Assembly: GCA_009746045.1 (NCBI GenBank)
Contig: RPFO01001921.1
Coordinates: 24,234 to 88,233, forward strand
Direction: 5' to 3'
From: Mesostigma viride
Lineage: Eukaryota > Streptophyta > Mesostigmatophyceae > Mesostigmatales > Mesostigmataceae
Length of the DNA: 64,000 nt
The position numbers were made by a program, and so were the translations under genes. Positions 11,390 to 24,066 of this stretch are shown in pieces (position 1 is the first letter of the stretch; every line of letters starts with the position of its first letter). The notes under the pieces are model-generated. The model worked only from the letters and a program-made list of their open reading frames with translations. It did not search any database and was not told where the DNA came from.

Positions 11390-11778
11390 CATGGATGGAT
11401 GGATGGAGGGAGGGAGGGAGGGAGGGAGGGAGGGAGGGAGGGAGGGAGGGAGGGAGGGAGGGAGGGAGGGAGGGAGGGAGGGAGGGAGGGAGGGAGGGAG
11501 GAGGGAGGGAGGGAGGGAGGGAGGGAGGGAGGGAGGGAGGAGGGAGGGAGGGAGGGAGGGAGGGAGGGAGGGAGGGAGGGAGGGAGGGAGGGAGGGAGGG
11601 AGGGAGGGAGGGAGGGAGGGAGGGAGGGAGGGAGGGAGGGAGGGAGGGAGGGAGGGAGGGAGGGAGGGAGGGAGGGAGGGAGGGAGGAGGGAGGGAGGGA
11701 GGGAGGGAGGGAGGAGGGAGGGAGGGAGGGAGGGAGGGAGGGAGGGAGGGAGGGAGGGAGGGAGGGAGGGAGGGAGGG
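11390..11778. repeat. (GGGA)n microsatellite
   Basis: Nearly 390 bp of GGGA units, broken only by a few GGA triplets, preceded by a short (GGAT)n run. Gly/Arg/Glu-rich and Leu/Pro/Ser-rich open frames over it are artefacts. Confidence 0.97.
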
Positions 11779-11879
11779 CACATCAATCCGAAAACCCATT
11801 TTCTTCCCCTGGAAAATATTTGGAGATGGAATAATGGTCAGTTTGACCTCAAATTTGGCACCAAGGTTCCTTATCAGAT

Positions 11880-13060
11880 ATCTTATGATGCCATGTGGTC
11901 AAAAAAAATTTTGGGAGTTGGCAGCATGGTAACATGGTGACATTTGCTAGCAAAAAATACTGTATTTTCAGCACTTTCTGGCATGTATGCATATATAATG
12001 ACATCAAATGAACTCAGTTGGGCCTGGAACTTTGCATATGTTCTAAACACATCCCATGCAGCATGCCCACAAAGTTTCAGGCTGGTTGGATGACAAATTG
12101 GTGACAAATGCTAGCATAAATACCCAAAAAATGCAGTTTTTCATGGTTTTTTAAGGGTTTTATCACACATATGCATACATAATGACACCAAATGAACTCA
12201 GTTGGAGCTGGAACTTTGCACATGTTCTAAACACATCCCATGCAGCATGCCCACAAAGTTTCAGGCTGGTTGGATGACAAATTGGTGACAAATGCTAGCA
12301 TAAATACCCCCGAAATGCAGTTTTTCATGGTTTTCCAAGGGTTTTATCACACATATGCATACATAATGACACCAAATGAGCTCAGTTGGAGCTGGAACTT
12401 TGCACATGTTCTAAACACATCCCATGCAGCATGCCCACAAAGTTTCAGGCTGGTTGGACGACAAATTGGTGACAAATGCTAGCATAAATACCCCCAAAAT
12501 GCAGTTTTTCATGGTTTTCCAAGGGTTTTATCACACATATGCATACCAAATGAGCTCAGTTGGAGCTGGAACTTTGCACATGTTCTAAACACATCCCATG
12601 CAGCATGCCCACAAAGTTTCAGGCTGGTTGGATGACAAATCAGTGGTGACAAATGCCAGCATAAATACCCCAAAATGCAGCTTTTCATGGTTTTCCAAGG
12701 GTTTTATCACACATATGCATACATAATGACACCAAATGAACTCAGTTGGAGCTGGAACTTTGCACATGTTCTAAACACATCCCATGCAGCATGCCCACAA
12801 AGTTTCAGGCTGGTTGGATGACAAAATGGTGACTGATGCTAGCAAAAAACAACCCAAAAGGCAGTTTTTCTTGGTTTTCCAAGGGTTCCAACACATGGGT
12901 GCCTATATCAATGAACTCAGTTAAGCCTAGAACTTTGCACAACTCATAAAAACATCTATGTTAACTGCCCACAAGAAATTCAGACTGTTTGCATGACCAA
13001 TAGCTGACAGATGCTAGCAAACATTGCACAAAAAATGCAGTTCCTAGTAATTGTTTTTCA
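11880..13060. repeat. 184-bp satellite, about six units with decaying ends
   Basis: CCCACAAAGTTTCAGGCTGG recurs at 12066, 12250, 12434, 12608 and 12794, spacings of 184, 184, 174 and 186 bp. The outermost units (about 11880 and 12970) are clearly more diverged than the central ones, the usual pattern of unequal exchange. The element order resembles the 173-bp array at 56860-57420. Confidence 0.88.
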
Positions 13061-13260
13061 AGGGTTTCATCCCATAGTTGCAAGTCAACCATTCCAGTTT
13101 GGGATATATAGTCAGGTTCCCAACAACACATCTTGATGATATATTATGTGATATTGCAGGAAGGCAGACTTAGGGGCACACGCCCATGATACAACGTCAA
13201 CATGTACATCAACAACACACACGTAACTTAGCTAATCATCATAATAAAAAGCACACCTTC

Positions 13261-13547
<287 letters not shown>

Positions 13548-13556
13548 AAAGTCATG

Positions 13557-13907
13557 CCTTCCCTCCCTCCCTCCCTCCCTCCCTCCCTCCCTCCCTCCCT
13601 CCCTCCCTCCCTCCCTCCCTCCCTCCCTCCCTCCCTCCCTCCCTCCCTCCCTCCCTCCCTCCCTCCCTCCCTCCCTCCCTCCCTCCCTCCCTCCCTCCCT
13701 CCCTCCCTCCCTCCCTCCCTCCCTCCCCCCCACACCCCTCCACCTCTCCCTCCCTCCCTCCCTCCCTCCCTCCCTCCCTCCCTCCCTCCCTCCCTCCCTC
13801 CCTCCCTCCCTCCCTCCCTCCCCTCCCTCCCTCCCTCCCTCCCTCCCTCCCTCCCTCCCTCCCTCCCTCCCTCCCTCCCTCCCTCCCTCCCTCCCTCCCT
13901 CCCCCCA
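13557..13907. repeat. (CCCT)n microsatellite with one interruption
   Basis: Two blocks of CCCT units separated by a short CCCCCACACCCCTCCACC-like interruption at about 13726-13746. The pyrimidine-rich strand is the plus strand, opposite to the arrays at 11390, 14907 and 58648. Confidence 0.97.
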
Positions 13908-14274
13908 TCATTCATGCATCCATTCATTCATGCATGCATCCACTCATTCATGAACATGCCTCCGCTGGCCAGGGGTTCAAAATGATGCAACAGGCACCAA
14001 AAAAGGGAGAAGGAGCCGCCTCCCCGACGTGCCGCCCGGCGACGGCAGCGATGGGCCCAGGGGGGAACAGTGCGCTTTGTCTTGTTCGCCGGGGTGAGCC
14101 GGCGGGGTGCGGGCACTGTCGCGTTTTATTTAGCCCGCCCGCCCCAGTCCTTCTCGGAGTGCCTTCTCAGGCCATGGCGTCAGGGTAAGAGTTCTTTTCG
14201 CCCGTCGCCGGACGCTTAAACCACTAGACTACGCCGGTTAATTACGACAAGAAAGCGGGTTACGACGATAGAAA

Positions 14275-14393
14275 CCAGTAGATGGTGGTTCTCCCGCACC
14301 CCGGGCACACCAGCGACGTCGGCAGCGAGCCCCGCCCGCAGTTTATGCAGCGGACAATGTTGCTCTGCCCAGTGAAAGTCATAAAGCTGCAAG
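14275..14393 (-). CDS. possible terminal exon encoding a zinc ribbon
   Basis: Reading the minus strand, a good 3' splice site (CCCATTTCTTGCAG) is followed by FMTFTGQSNIVRCINCGRG, then SLPTSLVCPGCGRTTIYWFL and a stop at about 14275. The spacing C-x2-C-x10-C-x2-C is a zinc-ribbon pattern, as in many RNA-polymerase-associated, ribosomal or transposon proteins. I could not find upstream exons, so the gene, its start and its role are unknown. It may be a remnant of a mobile element given the surroundings. A chance match is possible but unlikely for four well-spaced cysteines next to a splice site. Confidence 0.35.
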
Positions 14394-14906
14394 AAATGGG
14401 GTGAAAGCGATTCAATCCACGACATGCATTTTTGCCCCTGTCAGCGCTCCTATAATTCTGACTTTTACGGGGAAATTGCGTGCAACATGGAAACGCAAAA
14501 TTAAGGGAATTCCAACACTAAATTTCTTCGAAATGATATAAGGAAACGTTCGAAAGTGTGCCCTCCCACCAGGTGCGTCTTAATCTGTGCTAGACATTAC
14601 CTTGCACACGCACGGGTAGCTGTGCGCGGCGTGCGAAACTGGCCACTGCTGCCTGTTTGCCGTCGCACCCTCCAAAAAAAGAACTGCTTTCGAACGTTTT
14701 TTTTCCAGAATAAATTTCCTTACGAGAATGCCGATCGAACAAGCGAAATCCGGTACAAAATGGCTTCGTAATTCCTGCACAGTAAATTTTCACGCCACCA
14801 TAGCCTTCGCAATGAAATTTGCACTCAACATCTCCCGCGCGCACCGAATTTCGTCAATTTCACCCCGGATTTGCCGCGGACACTTTGGCGCGGCGTCGGA
14901 TTGATG
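14394..14906. other. no gene assembled; possible upstream part of the zinc-ribbon exon
   Basis: Short open frames on both strands, none with a recognisable domain. If the zinc-ribbon exon is real, its upstream exons should lie here or beyond the adjacent (GGGA)n array. Confidence 0.3.
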
Positions 14907-15159
14907 TGGGAGGGAGGGAGGGAGGGAGGGAGGGAGGGAGGGAGGGAGGGAGGGAGGGAGGGAGGGAGGGAGGGAGGGAGGGAGGGAGGGAGGGAGGGAG
15001 GGAGGGAGGGAGGGAGGGAGGGAGGGAGGGAGGGAGGGAGGGAGGGAGGGAGGGAGGGAGGGAGGGAGGGAGGGAGGGAGGGAGGGAGGGAGGGAGGGAG
15101 GGAGGGAGGGAGGGAGGGAGGGAGGGAGGGAGGGAGGGAGGGAGGGAGGGAGGGAGGGA
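14907..15159. repeat. (GGGA)n microsatellite
   Basis: About 250 bp of perfect GGGA units with no interruptions, more homogeneous than the array at 11390. Confidence 0.97.
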
Positions 15160-16150
15160 CTTATACAACCATGCGTGCACCTAGGCACCCAACCACCTAC
15201 CAACCCACTTGGGCATCCACCCACCCACCAAGGCACCTGCGCAACCCACACACCAACTAGGTAATAAGCAGGCATTCCCCCATCCAATGAGCCAACCACC
15301 CAACCACCCAACCACCTAAACACCCAGCCAGCTGGCCCCATATGCACCCGTCCGGCCACCCACAGTTGACCCACCCACGCACCTACCCACTCAACCATTC
15401 ACTGCCCCCACACCCTTATACCCACTGACCCACCCACTGACCCACCCACACATGCATTTTCTCAGCCAGCACCCCGGCACCTACCTCACCCCAAACCTGC
15501 ACAGCCCTTCACCCGTGATAGGTGAGTCGGTCCCAACCATAAACCCATCCACGCATCCATATCTGTGCGCCCACCCGTCCATCTACCCGTCCCTTCGCCC
15601 ACCCACCCACATCTAGTCATCTACACATCCACCAGCCACCAGCCACCAATGGCCCACCCACCAACCCACACACACACATACATCCCTAACCAACCAACCA
15701 CCAACACACCACCCTCAAAAACGTGCAGTTGTTTCACTCATGCATCCAACAACCCACCCACTTCAAAGTCCCCAAAGCCTATCATCACCCAGCCACCTGG
15801 GCATCTGCCAATAACCGACCGCCCTTGCACTCATCCACCCACCATGACCAGCCAGCCAGCCACCCACCCTCTCCAACTGCCTGTGCTCCCACCTACGCAG
15901 CCAGCCATTTACCAAAGCATCCACCTATCAGCCACCCACCTGCCATTGAACCCACCCACGCCTAGGCATCCCTTGAAGCATCTATAGCCCAAGCCTCCCA
16001 CCCAAGGCTCTCTGGGCAATCAAACAACCAAACAACCAATCACCCAGCTATACAACCACCTAACCACCTAACCACTCAACAACACAATCACCGAACCACC
16101 TAACTACCCAACACCCAAACCAGCCAGGCATGTGCCCGCCTCGCATGCCC
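15160..16150. repeat. degenerate CCACCCA-rich tract
   Basis: Nearly 1 kb made largely of A and C on the plus strand, with CCACCCA, AACCACC and CACCCACC words in no fixed register. It looks like a decayed (CCCA)n array. A 140-codon Thr/Pro/His-rich frame (15565-15987) is a composition artefact. Confidence 0.7.
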
Positions 16151-17074
16151 TCACCATTGCAACACCCCATACACGCCCCGCTCACCTAGCCAGCCACACA
16201 CCCAGCCAGTCTCCTGCTCAACTCACGCATGAAGGCAATATCAGCCATGCATGGCCTCACCTTGCATCACTTGCATTGCCTGGTTAATTTGCATGAGACA
16301 GCTTCCATCTCATTGTCAGCAACTGAAAAGGCTCTTTCTTCACAGTTATGAATAAGCTACAACGTTGGAAACGTTCTCCCATCCCTCTTTAAAACAGTCT
16401 TTAAATCAGAAAGACAAGGGCAAATCTCTGGACAAGGTGGCAATAACCACTGCACCATGCTCTTGAGAAAGTCTTAACAACCCAGCTTTCTACCCTTTTA
16501 GAAGCTGCCTTGCGTTAGCTACGATTCTGGGCCCTCTGGCTCGCTCACCTGGCTTAATCTGCGCTTCGTTATGGCTGCCGGGATATGCGAAGCTTGGGCC
16601 CAGGGTGTCGTGGCGAGGTCGTCTGCCCGACTCATCACTTCTCGAAACCGCACTGCCGACTAATAAAAACGATGCCCCCCTTTGCCTTTTGTATCTGGCG
16701 TCAAAAGAACAATGAACTCGCTTGGAAACACTGTCGCAAAGAGCTTCCTACAGGCATTATAAGCAATTTTCGCAGCTTTTACCGCACTTACTGCACATCC
16801 GGAAGACCATTAGCGGCCTTCGCGCGGAATCTTGGGCACGCCATATCTTCTGCTGGCTCATTGCCGCAGGCTGGCAGTATAGGAAGGTCGGGCATAGCCT
16901 AAAGAGCTGATTATCTGACGACAAAGATATGCATTGCATGAAGCAAGAAACAGACGGATTTCGCACCCCCATATTTATTCACGTCAATGCCGGACAATTA
17001 AAAGCGAAACTCAAAAAACGAAAACACTAACGTTTTCGGGAATATTATAACGAACAAGCTGAGCTGCCAGCTAT
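16151..17074. other. no gene assembled; weak coding-like stretch 16585-16910
   Basis: Two overlapping plus-strand frames (16585-16902 and 16722-16910) are not low-complexity but show no known motif, and I could not choose between them. No repeat is obvious. Confidence 0.3.
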
Positions 17075-17410
17075 GTCGCGGTTTACGATCCAGTTAACGA
17101 TAACGGCTCCGTAACCACCCCAATGCCTAATATTGGGGCAGCTATGGCGCCGTAACCACTACCTGACCCGTCCCGTATACCCCAACGTAACCTGAACCGA
17201 AGCCGTTCACGCCCCCGTAAACATGACCGGCCCAGTTACTGGGCCGTACCGAATCTCGGGGCCAATATTCCGAATGGTACCGTAACCGGTCCGGTAACCC
17301 AAACCGCCAACGAATACGGACCCGTAACCTGGCCCGTCGAAGTTACCGGGCAGGTTACGGGGGCGTCGAAGTTACCGGACAGGTTACGGGGGCTTCAAAT
17401 TAAGGGGACG
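17075..17410. repeat. second GTTACCGG/CCGTAACC field
   Basis: Densely packed CCGTAACC, GGTTACGG and GTTACCGG words in both orientations, as at 5490-5995. It contains a clear ~28-bp direct repeat (GTCGAAGTTACCGG, twice, near 17336 and 17364). Confidence 0.65.
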
Positions 17411-17420
17411 GGACACCCCC

Positions 17421-17444
17421 GAATTTTTTGGCGCCAAAAAATTC
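17421..17444. repeat. 24-bp perfect palindrome
   Basis: GAATTTTTTGGC followed at once by its exact reverse complement GCCAAAAAATTC. It lies at the right edge of the GTTACCGG field. Confidence 0.85.
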
Positions 17445-18840
17445 GCGCCGGAGCCGAAGGTCACAAATTTCACGTGCACGGTGCGCGCACCCCTTGCGGA
17501 AGTGGCCATGGCGACTGCGTTCAGGCGAAACTACCACACTAGGGCAGGCGAAATGCAAAAATTTTACTCGAATCTAAAAGGAGATGAGTTTATGATGTTA
17601 GTTTGTGGCGGAAATCAGCTGGTTTACAATATCGCTGTTGTTTTTTTATGCCATCGGCATGGGGGGTAATCTGAATTTTTTGGTCGCGCGGAATGAAATA
17701 GAATTCATGATAGCGGCTGTAAAATAGCGGTTTTGGGGGCTGTTCTGACCTTGAAGCAGGCATTAATATCGGTTGCATCGAATTCTAAACCGAGCTGGTG
17801 CTTTTTGCCAGATTTTCGGCCATTATCGGTAAGTAATTGTTCAGACCTGCGCAGTGCGTGTCTGACCTGTCCATGGAAGAACGGCTGTTGTTGCGCGCCT
17901 GGGCGAGGGATTTACGAGGGCAAGGTATAGATTTGTCGCGAACGTTATCTGCTATCGGTGCTTTCTTCTATGAGCTCATCGTTCGAGGTTTTTTGCGTTC
18001 TTTTTGGGCAGTTTCCGCCAGCTAGCTCGCCGTCGCTTGCCGTTGTGTTGTCGAATACCTGGCAGCTTTAGATTGTTTTCGTTGATGTCGTGATCAGGGC
18101 CGCTTCAGTCGCAGCCTATAGCTCTTCGGGAAGGTATAAGGCATTTCATAAAACGTGTTCTGGCAAGGATGTTGTGCGTATGGACGCTTCTTGTTGTTTG
18201 AGAGTGACGCACCCTCTCCTCACAGGCCGCAGCGGCATCACAGCGCTCATGCGGTGAAGGGCCGCCAATGGTTTCTTTGCATTTTATCGTGCAGGGATGG
18301 AAGTGTTATAGTGATGATGATGTTGGAGATATTGCATTTGTGTGACTGCATGTAGATAGCTGGCACCAATGGTTGTTTGAGCTTTCCTTTGTTATGATGA
18401 TGTGACAAGACTACGATGTGCTGAGCCAACCATGGTTGACATGCATGACTGCATGCAAGCTATATATACCATGTTCTTACTTGGTTCCTTGCCCTCCATA
18501 GTCCCAGTTTGTCATCCATGCCGGGGAGGACAGTTTAGGAGGTGTTGTTGTGTTGATTAGCTTGGTTGGCATCAACCTTACACTCTAACCTGGGAGAAAC
18601 ATAGGAAATGCCGCTTAGGCATGTTAGGGCTACCACCGTCAAGGCTATGCACATATTTACAAGGCTGGCCATGCTGGAGGGATGATGAAGACATATGAGG
18701 TGCGTGGCCACCCCTTTGTACTTTGTAAACATACTCTGCATGGTTTTGGTGCATGTTGGATGGCATATTAAGTGGCACTGTGGGGTTACTAACTTACTGA
18801 GTGGTCCTTAGCGCCTTGTCATGTGGTCATATAGGAAACC
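17445..18840. other. no gene assembled
   Basis: A 62-codon plus-strand frame at 17837-18025 (ERLLLRAWARDLRGQGIDL and so on) is protein-like in composition, but I recognise no family and see no clear exon structure. A TATA-like ATATATACC occurs near 18461. Confidence 0.3.
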
Positions 18841-18844
18841 CATC

Positions 18845-19300
18845 AACTTGAGCAGTTCTTGTCGCAATGACCCCCCACATTGAGCATGCGTTGCCGTCAG
18901 CGTGCAAGAGTTGATTATGTGTGCTTTGGTCAGTTTGCAGATGTCTTTGATGAAGAAGGAGGTGCTAGTGTGGCTAAATGGTTACTCTAATTTCCTTGTA
19001 GCGTCTACATGGGTGGCTGTCTTGGAATGGTTGTAACTTGGGCAGTTCTTGTCAGAATGGCGTCAAACCTTGAACATAGGAGGTACCATATGTGCAGAGA
19101 ATGGTAGTATGTGGTTTGGCCAGTTTTCATGAGGCTTAGATGTATAAAGGGGTGTTAGTGTGGTTAAATACTAGCTAAAACCTCCCTTAGCTTCGTCACA
19201 GGTGGCAATCTAGGAATATCCATCAAATAGGGCTGCGCTTGTCAGAATGACCTGAAAATTTGGGGCTGCATGTCCCCCAACCTCTAGTATTTGGGAATAT
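18845..19300. repeat. 190-bp degenerate satellite, about three units
   Basis: GGGCAGTTCTTGTCAGAATG-like words begin at about 18851, 19041 and 19231, exactly 190 bp apart. GGTGTTAGTGTGGTTAAATA-like words also repeat with that period. Units are much more diverged than in the 184-bp array. Confidence 0.6.
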
Positions 19301-20578
19301 ATGATTTGGCCCTATTCCATGTGTTTATGATTTGATAATTTTTTTTTTCATTAAAAAAGTACCCTTTTTGCGGGAAAATCCATCAATGTGTGTAAACATG
19401 ATTATTTTGTGCTCAAAATTAGGTAGCATTTCTCAAAAGTCAGGGAACTATATGGGAATATATGATTTGGTCCCAATATGTTTGCCCACTGCCCTAGGAA
19501 AAATGTGACTAGAATAGCGTCTTTTTCTATTTTTAGCGCGTTACCGGTGCCCTGTGGGGGCTAGTACCCCCCCCAAGTGGCTGGAAAATTTTTTTTTTAT
19601 CATATTAATGGTCCCCAATCATCATTGGATTTTTAGCACATGCATAGGTATGGTTTCCAGAAAAGTGCCCTTTAGGGGTGTCCCCTCCCCTTAACTCCTA
19701 GTGAAGTGACCAACCCTTGCTTAAGACTGTCTCAGACATCTCGCCCTCTGGGAACCTGTGCCAAAGGACACCGTCTAGCAAGTGGGCAACCCTCTAGGAG
19801 TCAGGAGACAAACCACTGCAGGTACTATCCCGATGTCCCCTGATGTGGTGGCATGCATCTTAACCATATATACCACATGCCCCCATGACAGCATCTGGCT
19901 ACCCTTTTGAAGACCTGGGATATCCACTCCCCCGCAAAAATTTTCTCAGGGTACTTAGACACCGACAGCTGTCCAAGTATGATAGTGGAAAGTACCCCGT
20001 ACGTAGATGCTGTTGTTCTGCCCTGGCATGTGTGATGCCATCTGGAAATTACATTGCAGACATCCAGCTTGTCCACGATCCCCCGCAAAAAATTTCTCAG
20101 GGTAACCAGACGTAGCTGCCACCAAATCCAACTCCTAGGGAGCTCGCCATACCCATAATACCATGATGCTTAGTAGTGGGAACGTTCAACACAGATGCTG
20201 TTGTTCTCGATCCTCCCCACCAAAGCCAAGCCACCATGCACGTGGGAGAAACCAAAGCTCAACCTAGAACGCCTCCACCCTCATGTTATCCAGCAAGAAG
20301 ATGAGGAGTTTCCCCCACAACTGAAACAAATGTATGGCCACGCGTGAACTAAGGGCGTGCCACCGTCCCTAAACAGCAAGGGTAGGCTGCCCATGCGCTC
20401 AAGAGAAGGATCCTGGAAAGATTGACAAGTGATTGCAAAAGGAGCCTTGCTTGAAAAGGCAACCATTAATCCCTACTGTCCGCTCGATCATCCGGAGCCA
20501 CCCTCAAGAGACACGAGGTGTAACATAAGCCACACCGTAAAAACGTCATCAAAGAGAAGCAGCACCGGTAAAAAGCTC
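19301..20578. other. no gene seen
   Basis: Nothing coding recognised. CCCCCGCAAAAATTTTCTCA and a close variant recur near 19929 and 20080, a short local duplication. Confidence 0.3.
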
Positions 20579-20965
20579 CGTACTCCGCGCCCGCATGATT
20601 GACAAGGAGAAATGGGCCGCCATCTGCGATAAGCACACCTTCCCGAGGGTTATGCTCCTGTTTTCTCCCCACGGGCCCCGCGGCCCGTTGCTAGCCAGGG
20701 TAGAAGTCCGCAGGTGGAGGTTATTGGTCCAGAGGATAGCCGCTACACTACCGCCTCGTCTGCCATTACAGTAGAGGACAGCTCGGATGAGGATTACATC
20801 CCCATCTAGAGTGCTTATTAATTAACGGTTGGGGGATGATGCAGACGATATTTGTTTAAACTTTTGTGTAATTATTTTTCTAATGAGATTAGCATAGTAC
20901 TCGATCCGTGGCATGCCTTTGCGCATGACACGCAAGTACTTACTTAGTACTTACTTAGGTACCGG
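20579..20965 (+). mobile_element. LINE family A, 3' end copy
   Basis: Near-identical, in inverted orientation, to about 50750-51110 in the family A LINE. It encodes the ORF2 C-terminal tail (reading PRAPRPVASQGRSPQVEVIG, then SSDEDYIPI and a stop) followed by the 3' UTR and a CTTACTTAG tail. Here ATGATTGACAAGGAG is uninterrupted, whereas the 50748-51880 copy has a 4-bp insertion, so this copy preserves the original frame locally. It is heavily 5'-truncated. Confidence 0.75.
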
Positions 20966-23310
20966 CCGGGAAAAGAAGAAAAAGAACCTTAGACAGTGAC
21001 GCCATCAGGCGGTCGCGGCGGTGGTCGTGCGCGCAGCCGCCGCAACACCGAAACTGGGTGATAGGTGCCGTCGGCAGAAAAAGGGCGTCGGCTCAGCCAT
21101 AACCAGTAGCGCCATGTCAGCCCGGCCGAAGACAGCGCGTGCGTCTCATTTTCCGGAGCAACTGTGGCACGATAAGGTAGAACCCCTCGGTCATCCAACT
21201 GAGGAGCCTCTCTCCCCATTCTAGCAATCCTCTGACGACGTCGTCCCCGGCACATCCTGTTCCACCTCCTCCACCATCTTTCTATACATCGCTGCATGTT
21301 GTCCTTCTTGTTGTAATGTGATTTTTGCTGCTGAGAGGCGATCTGCTGCTAGTCGGGCTCCGTCTCGACCTGGCGTAGTATTGACAGGAAAGAGGAAGGA
21401 TGTCGAAGCACTAGGTGCTGGCGTCCGCTCTCCCGAAACCTTGGGCGACAGTGACCCCCCTCCTCGACCCACGCCTGTCAGCGACGGCTCGCCTGGTCGG
21501 ATACCAGACGTAATAACAGAAAACTTCGGCCCGACGGACAGCAAGCAAGGCCCGCCTCATTTCAGACATAGATCAGGTACGATAAAAATCAAGTTGACGC
21601 CGTGGAGCATGGATTATTAGTTCGCTCAGCACCTTCCCTAGTGATAGGTGAAAGAGATGAAGATGGATCGCCCGCACCTGGATCAGTAGTAGGGGGTAGA
21701 GGTGATTGTGTCTTTGAACTACTCATACCACCACATGGGGTCGCGATCGTCTACTATAGACCGGCCTAGTAGAACCAACGGTTACGGCAGCCTGACTTTC
21801 AGTGATAAAGAGCAAGACATTCACATATGGAAGTGTCTCTCTCTGTATCACCTGAAGTTTGCCGCAACTCCATGATTCTTCCCGGATGACTGATACACAT
21901 CTTTTCAACGTTGTACTACCCGGAAGGTTACGACCCAAGAGAAACACCGAAACTTGTAGAGATCCTCCGATACCAATGTAACGACTAAAAATGATCGTCA
22001 ACATCATCCATAGTCCAACTATGAAAGATCTTTTTGACAGTGGGTTGCCTTCCTGAGTCACAGATCTTCAAGTATCCAGGCAACGTTGAGATCATTGGAG
22101 ATTCCACAGCACGTGATTTAGGGAACCACACCCCTTGTCGACACAAAGGTCTACAAGCTTGTGCCCTAGACGTCTTCTGTCTGTGGAACTGAAAGCATTC
22201 TTGTACCAATTAAGGGCAGTCTTATGAATGGACAACAAAGACAAGCTTTATTATACCATGGCGACCCCATGTCCTTGATATCGACGTGCTTGTCGAGCAT
22301 GCCTCAACCCTTGCCTGAAGAGAACCAACCAAAACCATGTCCAAGTTCTAAACAAGATCTTCGTATCCATCCTAGTCACGTCACAGTGTCACACGAAACA
22401 GAACAAGACCACAACCAGCCTGGCAGAATCCAGACATGAGATCCTGAATCTGTGGTAAGCACTTAAGTCCCAAACTTAGGCGCATTTAAGACTGGGTAGT
22501 ACCGACCAGCAAACTATAACCCCAGATGGATCAGGCTACGACCAATAAGGGCTTCTAACAGTAGGTTGACAATTAAGTACAAGTTCCAAGTACCGCCTTC
22601 GTAGAAAACTCATAAATTTCTCAATACTGATCCAAAAGCCCTCAAATAAAAGCCAAACGTTCACAAAACAAAGGATGTAACAACAAATCATTTTTGCTTG
22701 TTACACAGCATCTTGAAGGGCGCTCAAAGTACGGGATTTCGTACCATTTCTGGATGCGGCGAGGCTGGGCACTGCGGGATGCTCTGGTGATAGGCTGATA
22801 GCAAGGATGCGCAGCTGCGACTTTGCTAGTTCACCTCAGTTCAGATCCGACTGAGCTGTTCACCCTGCATGCCGTAGCCTGGCGCCAGCTATGTTCTGTG
22901 ACGCAGTGTTCTGTGATCCGGAAATCCGGGTTCCCAGCCGAGCTCGGCCTAATTAGGTACCACAAATTCATAAGTGGAGCATTCAGCATGGCCTATTCAG
23001 CTATCTATACAAACTGTAACGTCACAATCATAGTTAGATAGAGTCGTCTCACTTAGCTATCAACACAGCGGGTCCCCTATTCCGGAGACCGGACGTCCGG
23101 ACTTGGCCAAAAACGGCCTCCTCCGCAGCCAAAAGTAGCCTGACGCCTACAGTTTGGCTCAACACCGCGTTAGGTTACCGATGGCAACCAGGTTAGTAAC
23201 GATGGCAACGTACAGGTTAGTAAGTTACGGTCGCCGCCCACACTTCGGCGTCGTAACTTTGGCGGGAAGGTAACCTTAAGAATCGTAACTTAACACGGGA
23301 ATGACTGTAC
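20966..23310. other. no gene assembled
   Basis: About 2.3 kb of intermediate base composition. Open frames at 21221-21544 (minus) and 21318-21620 (plus) overlap, are Pro/Ser/Arg-rich and have no known motif. GGTTAGTAACGATGGCAACG-like words near 23170-23290 echo the GTTACC fields. Confidence 0.3.
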
Positions 23311-23317
23311 CATGATC

Positions 23318-23364
23318 CGGATTCTCCCGATTGATGGCCTGCGCTGGTTGTCTCCTTGATACAG
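23318..23364 (-). repeat. dispersed ~50-bp repeat, copy 3 (inverted)
   Basis: The reverse complement reads TATCAAGGAGACAACCAGCG and continues as at 136-192 with minor differences. It abuts the LINE family B fragment that starts at about 23362. Confidence 0.6.
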
Positions 23365-23800
23365 GGCCCTGTGGCGCAAGCCCTTGGGCAAGCTAGAGAA
23401 ACAGGACCTGTTTCAGGTCCTGGTCCTCATGCACTGTTCTTACGTACGGGGCCGAGACGTGGACCCTCACGGCCGACCTTGCCAAAAAGCTGGACGGCGC
23501 GGTCAACAACATGCGGCGCAGCATATGTTCGTGCACGGTCATATTTTCCATGTGGGATACGCTCAGTGCTCTCCGCAAGGACTTGTACCTAGGCATGCCA
23601 CTTATCACCAGCACCATCAAGCAGAGGCGCCTGCAGCTCGTAGGGCACTTAGCTCGCAGGCCAACCAGGTAGACACCTCACATGGCCCCTCCGCAGGGCT
23701 GCGACCCGCAGCTCAGCCTGGGGCAGCCACCTCCTCATGTGGGCCGGGCCCCGGCCAGGCTAGACGCCGCAAGGCCCGCACCTTCTGAAAGAGCAGCTAT
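23362..23800 (+). pseudogene. LINE ORF2 fragment (family B)
   Basis: RALWRKPLGKLEKQDLFQVL matches RALWRKPLGKIEKQDLFKVL of the copy at 45725-46688. Then TSHGPSAGLRP and RRRKARTF follow in other frames. Several frameshifts rule out function. It covers the region after the reverse-transcriptase core to near the C-terminus. Confidence 0.7.
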
Positions 23801-24042
23801 ACATCCCGCGAAAATGCCTGATTTCAGTGGTACATATTTGTTTGCAGCTGTCACAAAAAAAATCCAAAAAATACCAGGATTTTTTCTTGAGTTCTACGGG
23901 ATGTAAGGAGTCCGCCCACCGAGTTTCAGACCAAAAATCTCATATCTACTGCCAAGGAGACAACTGTGTCTGCCACGTGTCAGATTACGGCGCGATACAT
24001 CACGAGTGTTCTAACCCATCACGCATCTAGTTTCTAACGCCC

Positions 24043-24066
24043 TACAACGCGATGCATCGCGTTGTA
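24043..24066. repeat. 24-bp perfect palindrome downstream of the kinase gene
   Basis: TACAACGCGATG followed by its exact reverse complement CATCGCGTTGTA, about 860 bp past the kinase stop codon. It could be a remnant of a mobile element end or a cruciform-forming site; no termination role can be claimed. Confidence 0.8.

Noticed and set aside
11231-11940. Gly/Arg/Glu-rich and Pro/Leu/Ser-rich proteins of 140-230 residues
   Set aside because: Translation of (GGGA)n in all frames.
14200-14235. tRNA gene or SINE head on the minus strand (TAGTCTAGTGG)
   Set aside because: An A-box-like word is present but no B box or cloverleaf follows.
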